The translations under genes and the position numbers were made by a program. 64,000 bases of DNA from Paenibacillaceae bacterium GAS479 (lineage in GTDB: Bacteria; Bacillota; Bacilli; Paenibacillales; Paenibacillaceae), in the NCBI GenBank assembly GCA_900105225.1, contig LT629764.1:3303501-3367500 (forward strand), given 5' to 3'. Numbering within the stretch: the first letter of the stretch is position 1; each line of letters begins with the position of its first letter. Below the pieces are notes generated by a model that searched no databases, was not told the DNA's origin, and was given only the letters and a program-made list of their open reading frames with translations. Of this stretch, positions 51,601 to 60,917 are shown piece by piece.

Positions 51601-52187
51601 CGGGTGATGAGATCAAAGATTATGCTGATAAACTGCAAGAGATATTAACGGAAGTACAACCTTATCGGAAAATCAAGGATATCCCTGAGCTTGTAAATAA
51701 AATTGATGAACAGATTCAGAGTGTTCTTGAAGAAAAGAAATTAGCGGCGAAGAGCGTGATTCAATTGGATCTTGATCACCTCACGCTACGGGCAAAAGAA
51801 GATGGAGTATCCGAAGAGACAAAAAAAAGGATTCTGGATTACTACAATAATTTATATAACGGTATGAATGAATTAACCGATATCTTCAAGGTGGATGCAA
51901 CAATAACGCAAAGCTCTGCCTTTAAAGATAGACAAGATACCACAATTAATCGTGAGATTCATGAGTTTGAGAAAAAACAAGTAGAACAGCCAGAAGTAGT
52001 GGTTGAAGGAAAAGCACCATATGTGGCTGTAAAGCCAGTTCCTCAGAGAGAACGAGTGAGAGTGAATAACCTACTATCTACTAAAACATTGAGGACAGAA
52101 GAAGATGTAGATATGTTGCTGAACACATTGTCAGCAAAGCTGAAGCAGATCATTAAAAGCAATAAACAAATTGAGTTTATTGATTAA
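48624..52187 (+). CDS. brxC: BREX ATPase BrxC
   Basis: The 1187-residue protein starts (GTG, 8 bases after GGGGGAGG) with MLIREMFVKDIERSIKGVIK, the conserved BrxC opening. Walker A is SGFFGSGKSHFLKIL near 69-83, Walker B is LIFFVDEIGQYIGD near 253, and an Arg-rich sensor region (SRIQGRFDTRLSLSS) is near 314. Long helical and coiled segments fill the C-terminal half. BrxC is an AAA+ ATPase thought to drive assembly or translocation in BREX. It is the third gene of the brxABC-pglX unit. The downstream gap has a weak hairpin. Confidence 0.94.
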   Translation: MLIREMFVKDIERSIKGVIKVAQTDENNIHQELDEYVVTRELNKHLSKFYENYQQGIDGTTDKMGVWISGFFGSGKSHFLKILAYLLENKKARDKRAVDFFADKIQDPIVLANMKRTANVETEVILFNIDSKSSLDNKSKKDAILRVFTKVFYEHQGFYGDIPGVAEMEKYLTKEGVYEDFKREFKVAAGEEWVERRNTFYFDADYVIGALTKVTSMSEETARNWFENGVNNFEISIEKFSKDVKEYIAQKGSNFHLIFFVDEIGQYIGDSRQLMLNLQTLTEDLGTHCSGKVWIMVTSQESIDSIVKVKGDDFSRIQGRFDTRLSLSSISVDEVIKKRILEKKEHVADKLKLLHHEKSATLKNLMSFKDSTADLRGYENDLEFVDVYPFLPYQFKLLQNVFEQVRKHGSSGKHLSEGERSMLSAFKEAGLRYKDQEEGALIPFYAFYDTIKEFLTPTISRVIEGAYENLALKDDPFNMDLLKVLFMIKYIKELPANIDNIATLMVTQIDEDKLALKEKIKVSLRKLISQTLIQKNGEFYLFLTDDEQDINREIKGVKIEEDAIKRELATYIYQDLYDDKRYRYSAQYQFSYNQKMDEKNIGNQTSSIGIHILSPLSDHYAKSEQELMLMSSATGEMILKLGANETYVEEIEEVLKIEEYRKKNNPTQLPESIQNILNNKQAEARDRRRRVRDMLEEAIKGGVFYINGNRAEIKGSAVKERINAGFLSLVENVYTKLGYVKTFLDSEKDLISILRRNAEQLTTDGAAMNMNELAVKEVMDFISLQDSIQKQIRVKMVLDRFKDKPYGWKDLDISGLIAELMKEQRIRLRLNSEYMGPEDGNAVNALTKASEVEKVIVVKRVIVDESLLKVAKNICKQVFNKTDVADDEDGLIRDIRGLIEEQVKEINGYRSRYEGRKYPGGSLLDRGLEYFGEFTKGLDNVSFFTKLRDLEDNLLDWEEDVTYVKSFFASQKDIFDKGLRAIEKYKENDVYLSGDEIKDYADKLQEILTEVQPYRKIKDIPELVNKIDEQIQSVLEEKKLAAKSVIQLDLDHLTLRAKEDGVSEETKKRILDYYNNLYNGMNELTDIFKVDATITQSSAFKDRQDTTINREIHEFEKKQVEQPEVVVEGKAPYVAVKPVPQRERVRVNNLLSTKTLRTEEDVDMLLNTLSAKLKQIIKSNKQIEFID

Positions 52188-52193
52188 TCCAAT

Positions 52194-52217
52194 GTGCCGT
52201 GGCTTATGTCATGGCAC
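52194..52217 (+). promoter_or_regulatory. Weak hairpin between brxC and pglX
   Basis: GTGCCGTG pairs with CATGGCAC (one G-U) across eight bases, followed by TTTGATTATT. It could attenuate transcription or stabilise the upstream message; it is weaker than the pglX-pglZ hairpin. Confidence 0.4.
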
Positions 52218-52266
52218 TTTGATTATTACACGAAAAGAATCCTGTAGGGGTTGGTGATTAGCACTT

Positions 52267-55200
52267 ATGAATAAGACAGCATTGAAAAATTTTGCGACGA
52301 ATGCTCGTAAAGAGCTGATTGAGAAAGTAAAAGCAAGAGCTTTTAGAATAGGGATTACCGAGGAAAGTATCAAGAAAGCTCAATTTGAAAGCTCGGACTC
52401 TATTTATATTGATGGCAAACAGCTTTCTGCAACTGAAAAGAAACAACGGGAGAAGTTAATATCCAGGATAAAGGAAATAGGGTATAAACAATTAGTTGAA
52501 GAAGTTGCGTATACCTGGTTTAATCGTTTTACTGCATTACGATTTATGGAGGTGAACAACTATCTTCCTACGAAAGTTAGAGTGTTGTCTTCGAGTAATC
52601 CCGATAGTTCTGAGCCTGATATTATTAAAGAGGCATTGTCAGTAGAGTTGGACATTGATAAAGAACTGGTTTATGAACTGAAGCTAAGCAATAAAACAGA
52701 AGAACTATTCAAGTATTTAGTCATTAAGCAATGTAACAGTTTGAATAAAGTTCTTCCGTTTATGTTTGAAACGATTGATGACTATAAAGAGATTCTATTC
52801 CCAGAAGGACTGTTAGTGAGAGAATCATTTCTTCGTGAGATGACTGATACACAAGTCATTCCTGAAGCGGATTGGGAACATGTTGAAATTATTGGGTGGT
52901 TGTATCAGTATTACATTGCAGAAGAGAAAGATAGAGTTTTTAAGGCGAAAACGAAATATACATCAGAAGAAATTCCTTATGCGACCCAACTATTCACCTC
53001 CGATTGGATTGTACGCTATTTGGTGCAAAATTCGTTAGGACGTTACTGGTTTGAAGCTCATCCAGAACATAGAGACTTGCTTGAAAAGTGGGAACTATAT
53101 TTGGATAGCGAGGACACAAAAAACGACTTGGAAGAGAGTCTAAAACCATACATCGACAAAGAATTAAAAGTAGAAAATATTAAGTGTTTTGACCCTGCGA
53201 TGGGAAGCGGTCATATCCTTATATATATGTTCGATTTACTTTATGAAGTCTACAGCAAGTGTGGCTATATGGAACGTGATATTCCAAGGCTTATAATAGA
53301 AAATAACCTTTATGGGCTTGATATTGATAACCGAGCCTATCAATTGGCGAGTTTTTCAGTAGTCATGAAGGCATTGGAATACAATAATCGCTTTTTGAGA
53401 AGTATTGAAAGGGATGGATTGGTTTTAAACCTAACAGCTATTCAAGAAACGAATATACTAACAGATGAAGATATTGCGTATATAGCAGGAGTAGATAATG
53501 GTGAGAATTATATTAACACCAAAAAATTTGTTGAACAATATCGTGATGCAAAGACTATTGGGTCCTTGTTAAAGATTAAGTTTAAATGTACTGAGTTTCT
53601 CCAGAATCGGTTAAACGATATTCAGTCATTACCAGTAGCCGATCTTTTTCATGTGGAAAAGAGAGAAAGAACATTGTCATTGCTACCAAAGTTATTGAAA
53701 CAGACTGATATTATGAGCAATCAGTTTGACATTCTGGTGACAAATCCACCTTACATGGGAACTGGGAGTATGAATACAATACTATCAAATTATTTGAAGA
53801 AACATTATCCTGACTCCAAAACAGACTTGTTCGCTTCATTTATGGAAATAGATCACTATCTTAAAGAGGCAAGTTTCTATGCAAGTATCAATCAACACTC
53901 ATGGATGTTTCTATCAAGTTTTGAAAAATTGAGAGAAAAGATTATTAAGAATAAGCTAATTGAAAATATGTTACATCTTGGACCACGAGCATTCGAAGAA
54001 ATCGGTGGAGAAGTAGTTCAGTCAACGGCATTTGTATTGAGAAACACGTATAAGAAAAATATAAATAGTGTATATTTGCGTTTGGTCGATGAAAAGACAG
54101 CTAAGTTAAAGAAAGAAAAAGCAATAGAAGCAACTCAAAATAAAAAGGTTCCGTATCGCTATTTGTTAGAACAAGAGAAATTCAACAAAATTCCAGGAAG
54201 TCCTATTGCGTATTGGGCAACCGATAGTGTCAGAGATATTTTTTTTAACTATCCTAAGCTTCAGGATGTATCAGAACCTCGACAAGGAATGGCAACGACT
54301 GATAATAACAAATACCTTAGAATGTGGTATGAAATAGGGATTTCAAAAATAGGTTTTAACATTGAAAATAGAAGAGATGCCAAGGAAAGTGAACTGAGAT
54401 GGTTCCCAATAAATAAAGGGGGAAGTTTTAGAAAGTGGTATGGCAACAATGAGTTCATTGTGGATTACAAAAATGATGGGGCAGAATTAATAGATTTAGT
54501 AAGAACGAAGTATCCTAAAATATCTGATCCAGAATTCGTTATAAAGAATAGAGGTTGTTATTTTAAAGAAGGTATTACATGGTCTGCTATATCCAGTTCT
54601 AATTTGGCGGTAAGATTCTCACCCAAGGGGTTTATATTTAGTAATGCAGGAATGATGCTATTTTCTGATGATAAATTAAAAACCTTATATATATTAGGGA
54701 TAATGAATTCAAAACTCACCGCTTTGTTTTCACAACAACTTTCTTCAACAATCAATTTTGATCAAGGCATTATTGCAAAACTACCCTATAAAGAAAACAA
54801 TGATAAAGTAGTTAATGAAAAATTAGGATTTTTAGTGGAGCAGGCTATTAATATTTCAAAAATGGATTGGGATTATTTCGAAATCTCATGGGACTTTAAG
54901 CAACATCCTCTTTTGATGTACAAAGGGAATGCAATGAGAATGGAAGACTCATTTAGGATATGGAATCATCACACAGAAATTCAATTTAATCAACTTAAAG
55001 ACAATGAAGAAGAGCAAAATCGTATATTTATTAATCTTTACAATTTGCAGAGTGAACTAACTCATGAAGTGGAAGAAAAGGATATTACAATTAGAAAAGC
55101 AGATCTGGAGCGTGATATTAAATCTTTTATTTCTTATGCAATTGGCTGTTCTTTTGGTAGATATTCGATAGATGAAAATGGTCTCATCTACGCAGGAGGA

Positions 55201-55824
55201 GAATTCGAATTATCTCACTATGCGACATTCAAAGCTAACAAAGATAATATACTTCCAATCTTTCAAGAGACTTATTTTGAGGACGATATCGTCTCAAGGT
55301 TTGTTGAGTTTGTATGTATTACTTTTGGTGAGGAAGCGTTGACAGATAATTTGGAATTTATCGCATTTTCGATTGGGAGTAAGAATGGGGAAACGGCGAA
55401 GGAGACACTACGAAGATACTTCCTTAATGATTTTTACAAGGATCACTTGCAAACATATAAGAAAAGACCTATTTACTGGCTATTCACTTCGGGTAAACAA
55501 AAAGCATTTAATTGCTTAATCTACATGCATCGTTATGATAAGTCTACTCTTTCCAGAATTAGAACGGATTATCTTCACGAGCTTCAAATTCGTTTGGATG
55601 TCGAAAAAAAATCTCTGCTTGATATTATTAATGGAGATGCAACGACTAAGGAAATCAGTAATGCCAAGAAAGAACTGAAGTCGCTCGACTTAAAAATTGA
55701 AGAACTACGAGCATATGATGAAAAGCTTCATCACATGGCAGATATGCAGATCGAAATTGATCTGGATGATGGTGTTACTGTGAATTACGCCAAATTTGAA
55801 GGCTTACTCGCTCCAATCAAATAA
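52267..55824 (+). CDS. pglX: BREX adenine-specific DNA methyltransferase PglX
   Basis: The 1185-residue enzyme has SAM motif I FDPAMGSGHILIYMFDLL near 308, a DIDNRAYQLASFSVVMKA stretch near 352 and the catalytic NPPYMGTGSM near 494, the N6-adenine class. A target-recognition and helical C-terminal half follows. PglX methylates a non-palindromic site on one strand, which marks host DNA and is required for BREX exclusion. No extra stop or shift is visible, so the gene looks intact despite the frequent phase variation of pglX in other hosts. It ends just before a perfect terminator-like hairpin. Confidence 0.95.
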   Translation: MNKTALKNFATNARKELIEKVKARAFRIGITEESIKKAQFESSDSIYIDGKQLSATEKKQREKLISRIKEIGYKQLVEEVAYTWFNRFTALRFMEVNNYLPTKVRVLSSSNPDSSEPDIIKEALSVELDIDKELVYELKLSNKTEELFKYLVIKQCNSLNKVLPFMFETIDDYKEILFPEGLLVRESFLREMTDTQVIPEADWEHVEIIGWLYQYYIAEEKDRVFKAKTKYTSEEIPYATQLFTSDWIVRYLVQNSLGRYWFEAHPEHRDLLEKWELYLDSEDTKNDLEESLKPYIDKELKVENIKCFDPAMGSGHILIYMFDLLYEVYSKCGYMERDIPRLIIENNLYGLDIDNRAYQLASFSVVMKALEYNNRFLRSIERDGLVLNLTAIQETNILTDEDIAYIAGVDNGENYINTKKFVEQYRDAKTIGSLLKIKFKCTEFLQNRLNDIQSLPVADLFHVEKRERTLSLLPKLLKQTDIMSNQFDILVTNPPYMGTGSMNTILSNYLKKHYPDSKTDLFASFMEIDHYLKEASFYASINQHSWMFLSSFEKLREKIIKNKLIENMLHLGPRAFEEIGGEVVQSTAFVLRNTYKKNINSVYLRLVDEKTAKLKKEKAIEATQNKKVPYRYLLEQEKFNKIPGSPIAYWATDSVRDIFFNYPKLQDVSEPRQGMATTDNNKYLRMWYEIGISKIGFNIENRRDAKESELRWFPINKGGSFRKWYGNNEFIVDYKNDGAELIDLVRTKYPKISDPEFVIKNRGCYFKEGITWSAISSSNLAVRFSPKGFIFSNAGMMLFSDDKLKTLYILGIMNSKLTALFSQQLSSTINFDQGIIAKLPYKENNDKVVNEKLGFLVEQAINISKMDWDYFEISWDFKQHPLLMYKGNAMRMEDSFRIWNHHTEIQFNQLKDNEEEQNRIFINLYNLQSELTHEVEEKDITIRKADLERDIKSFISYAIGCSFGRYSIDENGLIYAGGEFELSHYATFKANKDNILPIFQETYFEDDIVSRFVEFVCITFGEEALTDNLEFIAFSIGSKNGETAKETLRRYFLNDFYKDHLQTYKKRPIYWLFTSGKQKAFNCLIYMHRYDKSTLSRIRTDYLHELQIRLDVEKKSLLDIINGDATTKEISNAKKELKSLDLKIEELRAYDEKLHHMADMQIEIDLDDGVTVNYAKFEGLLAPIK

Positions 55825-55837
55825 ATTGGGTACAATG

Positions 55838-55874
55838 GGGATATACCAGTTAGTCTTGGTATATCCCTGTTTTT
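55838..55874 (+). terminator. Perfect hairpin with T-rich tail between pglX and pglZ
   Basis: GGGATATACC at 55838-55847 is perfectly complementary to GGTATATCCC at 55858-55867, followed by TGTTTTT. It would split the locus into brxABC-pglX and pglZ-brxL transcripts, the two-operon layout described for Bacillus cereus BREX. Confidence 0.75.
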
Positions 55875-55902
55875 AGCCTGGTGAAAAAGGTGTTGATAAA
55901 TC

Positions 55903-58461
55903 TTGAATATGGATGAAGTTACAAAATCACTACAAGAATCCTTTCTGCAACCTCTCAATGAGGGTGAGCAACGAAAGATCATCTTCTGGTTCGATAAAGA
56001 CCAGGAGTTTGCTGAATATATACATGAGATCTCCATAGATAACGTCAAGGTACATACATTGACTGAACGGAACAACTTCTATACGAAAGTGTTGCTCGAA
56101 GAAGAGGATCCTACCTCCAATTACTTAATCTATTCCAATGTAGACATGAGTATGGAGGATAACTGGTTGTTGGATACGATTCTGTACTCGAAGACCTTCT
56201 ATGCGGACAAGATCTCCCTCATCATGAATGAGTTGAATATTGATCCATCACTGCGGAGTTCAGTAAAGAAAAACGAGAAGTTCTTCGGGAGTAAGGATCG
56301 GGTTCGGAAATTCAAAGGGTTTGAGGTTTCTGCATTCACTGAAGGATCTATTGAGCAGGTAATGATGAGTGCGTTGTGCAGTCTCAAGACCCCTGACTTC
56401 GAGGATGTACTGAAAGTCGTTCTTATGGATACACTTGATGACAGCCAAAATAAATACCTGGAATTGATTACAAAGTACATTGGGTTAGAAGTGTTTTGGA
56501 ATGCAGTAGCCGAGCGGTATGGTTATGAGCAAAATCAAAAATCACTGAAAACGCTGTTTATTCATTTGACCGTAACTGCACTTAGCCATGCGGTCAATGA
56601 GAAACGTCTTTCGATGGTCAAGAACTACACTGCCACTCGAAACAAGTCCAATGCGTTGGTGTTCATTGATCATTGGATGCATCATAAAACGGACTATCTT
56701 ATTTATGACCAATATGCTGATATTGCCGAGAAAGAAATCAAACTATCCGATATTGTGAACCAACTTCCTATAGAAGAATTCAAGGCGGCGGATACCTTCT
56801 CGTATTTCGATAAAGCCATAATCATCTACATTGCCAACAGCCTGGAAGAGAGGCTGGAGGATTATGATACGTATACGAAGTTGATTAACTTACGTAGAGC
56901 GAAGCATTACTATGAAAGGTATCAATCCATCTATGAAGCCCTGTACTACACCGTTCAGATGTTCGAATTCCACAAAAAATACAGCATGGGTATTCCGAAG
57001 GCACAAGCCGTGGACATGTACCGAGCATATGTAAATGACTATCACCAAATGGATATGTTCTATAGGAAGTTTTATGTTGCTTATGATAATGACTCCAACA
57101 GTGAAATATTGAAAAAGCTTAAAACGATGGTCGAAAACCTGTATACGAACTGGTATATGGGCGATTTATGCGCTAATTGGTCCGCCGCTGTGCAAGAAGA
57201 GATGAAATCGAGCTGGTTACTTCCAGGTATTCAAAACCAGAAGGATTTCTATAGAAGTTTTGTTGCACCTAAAATTCATAATGGTGATCGGGTATTTGTG
57301 ATCATCTCCGACGCACTACGTTATGAGATAGCGGGAGAGCTGACCGACAAGCTTAACTCGGAGACGACAGGATCCTGCGATATTCAGCCTTTACTGGGTG
57401 TAGTCCCTTCCGTCACGAAACTGGGCATGGCATCGCTACTTCCACATAAGAGTTTGGAAATTGATCTAAGTGGTAAAGTATTGGTTAACGGAAAATCCTC
57501 AAGTGGGATAGATAATAGAATTGACATATTACAAGCCGCAGTATCCGATAGCACAGCCATTCACTTTCAAGAGCTGAAAAATATGAATAAGGCTGGTCGC
57601 AGAGAAGCATTCAAAGGCAAGAAGCTTGTTTACATTTATCACGATAGCATCGATGCAACGGGAGATAAGGCTTCTACGGAGGTTTACACATTCACAGCGG
57701 CGGAAAGAGCTATTGAAGAACTATACGATATTGTTAAGATCATTAGAGATGATCTGAGCGGTACGAATATCTTCATTACAGCTGACCACGGCTTCGTGTA
57801 CCAACGTGAACCTTTAGAGGAAAGTGACAAGATAGAAAAGGAAGGCATTCAAGCTTTCGAAGTGAAACGAAGACATCTTCTCTCGCAGGAAAAAGGGGAG
57901 CGGAGTGGTCTTCTCGATATCAACATGGACAGCCTGATCAAGAATGAGCATCAGATCACGACTTACGTTCCGAAAGCAACGATCCGTTTCAAAATACAAG
58001 GAGCTGGAGCTAACTTCGTTCATGGAGGAGCCAGCCTTCAAGAGATCGTTGTGCCACTTATTTCATTCAAAAATATTCGTAGTGGACAGAAGAACAGTCG
58101 TGATATCGAGAAAGTGGACGTTAAGCTTACGAATACCACGAGAAAGATTACAAATAGCTTGTTCCATCTTACGTTCTTCCAAACGGAGAAAGTGGAGGAC
58201 AAACGAGTTCCTCGTACCGTGAAGATATATATGGTGGATGAGACGGATACGGTTATTAGTAATGAGGAAATGTTGATTTGCGACCGCATTTCAGATAAAC
58301 CAGACGAACGTACATTCAAACTTCGGTTTGCATTGAAGTCGAAACCATATGACAAGAACAGTAATTACTATCTCATTACTAAAGATAATGAGATGAATAT
58401 AATCGTGGAGAAAACACTATTTTCGATTAATTTAGGCATTGTAAGCGACTTTGATTTTTAA
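55903..58461 (+). CDS. pglZ: BREX phosphatase-superfamily protein PglZ
   Basis: The 852-residue protein has an N-terminal helical region and an alkaline-phosphatase-superfamily core: VFVIISDALRYEIAGEL near 467, LLGVVPSVTKLGMASLLPH near 500, VYIYHDSIDATGD near 577 and NIFITADHGFVYQ near 624, whose Asp and His residues bind metal. PglZ is the defining BREX protein and is required for methylation and defence. The start is a TTG at 55903, ten bases after AAGGTG; an ATG two codons later is the alternative. brxL follows 18 bases downstream. Confidence 0.94.
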   Translation: MNMDEVTKSLQESFLQPLNEGEQRKIIFWFDKDQEFAEYIHEISIDNVKVHTLTERNNFYTKVLLEEEDPTSNYLIYSNVDMSMEDNWLLDTILYSKTFYADKISLIMNELNIDPSLRSSVKKNEKFFGSKDRVRKFKGFEVSAFTEGSIEQVMMSALCSLKTPDFEDVLKVVLMDTLDDSQNKYLELITKYIGLEVFWNAVAERYGYEQNQKSLKTLFIHLTVTALSHAVNEKRLSMVKNYTATRNKSNALVFIDHWMHHKTDYLIYDQYADIAEKEIKLSDIVNQLPIEEFKAADTFSYFDKAIIIYIANSLEERLEDYDTYTKLINLRRAKHYYERYQSIYEALYYTVQMFEFHKKYSMGIPKAQAVDMYRAYVNDYHQMDMFYRKFYVAYDNDSNSEILKKLKTMVENLYTNWYMGDLCANWSAAVQEEMKSSWLLPGIQNQKDFYRSFVAPKIHNGDRVFVIISDALRYEIAGELTDKLNSETTGSCDIQPLLGVVPSVTKLGMASLLPHKSLEIDLSGKVLVNGKSSSGIDNRIDILQAAVSDSTAIHFQELKNMNKAGRREAFKGKKLVYIYHDSIDATGDKASTEVYTFTAAERAIEELYDIVKIIRDDLSGTNIFITADHGFVYQREPLEESDKIEKEGIQAFEVKRRHLLSQEKGERSGLLDINMDSLIKNEHQITTYVPKATIRFKIQGAGANFVHGGASLQEIVVPLISFKNIRSGQKNSRDIEKVDVKLTNTTRKITNSLFHLTFFQTEKVEDKRVPRTVKIYMVDETDTVISNEEMLICDRISDKPDERTFKLRFALKSKPYDKNSNYYLITKDNEMNIIVEKTLFSINLGIVSDFDF

Positions 58462-58479
58462 AAGAAGGGAGGAAGTCGA

Positions 58480-60534
58480 ATGGAACCAATAAGTGAAGAA
58501 CAAACATTCGATTTAGATAACAAGCTGAATGATATGTTTTCAGGTAGAGTCGTTCGAAAAGACCTAACGAAGCTCATGAAAGAAGGAGCTAATGTTCCTG
58601 TCTATGTACTTGAATATTTATTGGGGATGTATGCGGCGACAGATGATGCGGATAACATCCGAGAAGGGATAGAGCGAGTTAAGAAGATCCTTTCGGAAAA
58701 TTTTGTTCGACCTGATGAAGCGGAGAAAATAAAGTCGAAAATTCGTGAGCAGGGACAATACTCCATCATTGATAAGGTCTCTGTAACATTGAATGCAAAG
58801 ATTGATACCTACGAAGCGGAGTTCTCAAACTTGGGTCTTAAAGGTGTACCCATCTCTCCGAACTATGTGAAGGATTACGATAAACTTCTTTCAGGTGGGA
58901 TATGGTGCATGCTCAAGATGGAATACTTTTTTGACGAAGAAGTTAAGAATAGTAATCCATTCAGCATCAGTAGCCTAAAGCCAATTCAAATGCCCAATAT
59001 GGATTTGAACGAGGTGCTCGAAGGCAGGAAGAGCTTCACAAAAGAGGAATGGATCGATGTACTCATTCGCTCAACGGGTATGGAGCCGACACAGCTTGAA
59101 GAGAGAGTGAAGTGGCATCTTCTGCTTAGACTTGTGCCGCTTGTTGAGAATAACTATAACATGTGTGAATTGGGACCGAGAGGAACGGGTAAGTCTCATG
59201 TTTATAAAGAGATCTCGCCTAACTCCATTTTGATATCTGGTGGCCAATCGACTGTAGCCAATTTGTTCTATAACATGTCTACGAAGAAGGTTGGACTTGT
59301 TGGAATGTGGGATACCGTAAGCTTCGATGAGGTAGCGGGGATCCAGATGAAGGATAAAGATGGCGTGCAGATTATGAAGGATTACATGGCATCAGGATCG
59401 TTTGCACGAGGCAGAGAAGAGAAGGCGGCTTCTGCTTCCATGGTATTCCTGGGCAACATCAATCAAAGCCTGGATTCGTTGATCAAGACATCCCATCTGT
59501 TTGCACCCTTCCCTGAAGCAATGGCGAATGACTCTGCTTTCTTTGATCGGATGCACTACTACTTGCCAGGCTGGGAAGTGCCGAAGATGCGTCCAGACTT
59601 TTTCACGGATAAGTATGGTTTCATTGTCGATTACATGGCAGAGTATTTTAGAGAAATGCGTAAACGTTCGTTTGCTGATGCGATTGATCGATATTTTAGA
59701 TTGGGAAACAACCTAAATCAACGTGATGTGATTGCAGTAAGAAAAACCGTCTCTGGACTAGTAAAACTCCTTTATCCAAACGGTGAGTTTACCAGAGAAG
59801 ATATTGAGGAAATTCTTAAATATGCACTTGAGGGAAGACGGCGGGTAAAAGAACAGCTCAAAAAGATTGGTGGTATGGAGTTTTACGATGTTCATTTCTC
59901 TTACATAGATAAAGAAACGATGAATGAAGAGTATATATCCGTTCCAGAACAAGGTGGCGGTAAGCTGATTCCAGAAGGATTGGGCAAACCAGGTCATGTC
60001 TACACTGTAGGACATGGGGACTCAGGCATGATCGGGGTATATAAACTGGAGAATCAGATTGTTTCTGGGACAGGGAAGTTTGAGAAGTCAGGTGTCGGAT
60101 CACATCGAGCAGCTAAAGAAAGCCTTGATACAGCATTCCGTTACTTTACAGCCAACTGTAAAAGTATTAGTGAATCAATCAGTACCAGAACAAAGGATTA
60201 CTTGATGCATATCAGTGATCTGCAGGGCATTGGTTTGACGAATGAGTTGGCAATCGCCGAATTGATAGGACTATGCTCGGGGGCACTGGAAAGACCGGTA
60301 CAGGAAAGTATCGTTGTACTTGGGAATATGACCGTTGGCGGTACGATTGCGAAAGTCGAAGAATTCGCTAATACTCTTCAGGTCTGTGTAGACGCTGGAG
60401 CGAAAAAGGTATTAATACCAGCTTCTTCTGTAGCGGATTTTCAAACTGTTCCAGCGGATCTACTGATAAAAGTACAGCCTGTATTCTATTCCGATCCTAC
60501 AGATGCAGTGTTCAAAGCCCTTGGTGCTAGCTAA
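58480..60534 (+). CDS. brxL: BREX Lon-like ATPase BrxL
   Basis: The 684-residue protein has an N-terminal domain, an AAA+ core with LGPRGTGKSHVYKEI near 230 and VSFDEVAGIQMKDKDG near 283. Its C-terminal Lon-protease-like domain has GVGSHRAAKESLDTAFRYF near 542 and VLGNMTVGGTIAKVEEF with the Lys-bearing AGAKKVLIPASS near 616-653. BrxL is type-I-specific; studied homologues bind DNA as stacked hexamers and resemble MCM helicases. The ribosome site AAGGGAGG fits the ATG. It completes a six-gene type I BREX set with no visible defect. Confidence 0.94.
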   Translation: MEPISEEQTFDLDNKLNDMFSGRVVRKDLTKLMKEGANVPVYVLEYLLGMYAATDDADNIREGIERVKKILSENFVRPDEAEKIKSKIREQGQYSIIDKVSVTLNAKIDTYEAEFSNLGLKGVPISPNYVKDYDKLLSGGIWCMLKMEYFFDEEVKNSNPFSISSLKPIQMPNMDLNEVLEGRKSFTKEEWIDVLIRSTGMEPTQLEERVKWHLLLRLVPLVENNYNMCELGPRGTGKSHVYKEISPNSILISGGQSTVANLFYNMSTKKVGLVGMWDTVSFDEVAGIQMKDKDGVQIMKDYMASGSFARGREEKAASASMVFLGNINQSLDSLIKTSHLFAPFPEAMANDSAFFDRMHYYLPGWEVPKMRPDFFTDKYGFIVDYMAEYFREMRKRSFADAIDRYFRLGNNLNQRDVIAVRKTVSGLVKLLYPNGEFTREDIEEILKYALEGRRRVKEQLKKIGGMEFYDVHFSYIDKETMNEEYISVPEQGGGKLIPEGLGKPGHVYTVGHGDSGMIGVYKLENQIVSGTGKFEKSGVGSHRAAKESLDTAFRYFTANCKSISESISTRTKDYLMHISDLQGIGLTNELAIAELIGLCSGALERPVQESIVVLGNMTVGGTIAKVEEFANTLQVCVDAGAKKVLIPASSVADFQTVPADLLIKVQPVFYSDPTDAVFKALGAS

Positions 60535-60584
60535 TTCATACAAGAAAATTGTGACTGTGGTAAAACAATTTAAACAATGTAGGT

Positions 60585-60615
60585 GACTTCTAATTTCCAT
60601 TAGGAGTCTCTTTTT
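60585..60615 (+). terminator. Terminator after brxL
   Basis: GACTTCTAAT at 60585-60594 pairs with ATTAGGAGTC at 60599-60608 (one mismatch), followed by TCTTTTT. Confidence 0.75.
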
Positions 60616-60686
60616 ATTTCCATTAGGGAAGCGAAAGTGAACCTAGAACATTTTGAGGAGGAATTTCTTTATTTAGAAGGAAAAAT

Positions 60687-60839
60687 GTCCCTGTATATAG
60701 AATGATATAGGGACTTAGGGACTAGGCCTTTAGATGCTGATCGCGAAGGGTTGCTTCTCATTGGAGAAAGCTTTTTTATTGATATTGAAAGGGGAGTAAA
60801 ATCTTAAATAAAAATAGTTTGATCAATAGTATATGATCA
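60687..60839. promoter_or_regulatory. BREX-Zorya spacer with hairpin and paired TGATCA
   Basis: The 371-base gap before zorA holds a stem-loop of GTCCC/GGGAC extended by TATAT/ATATA (60687-60714). Two TGATCA hexamers are separated by eight bases (60820-60825 and 60834-60839). The latter may be an operator for the zor genes. No promoter hexamers could be fixed with confidence. Confidence 0.35.
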
Positions 60840-60917
60840 TTGCGAATACTGGGTTAAAGTATAGATGAATTTTTTGTATATGTTCCTTAATTTATAATAA
60901 ATCAGGTGATAATGTAT

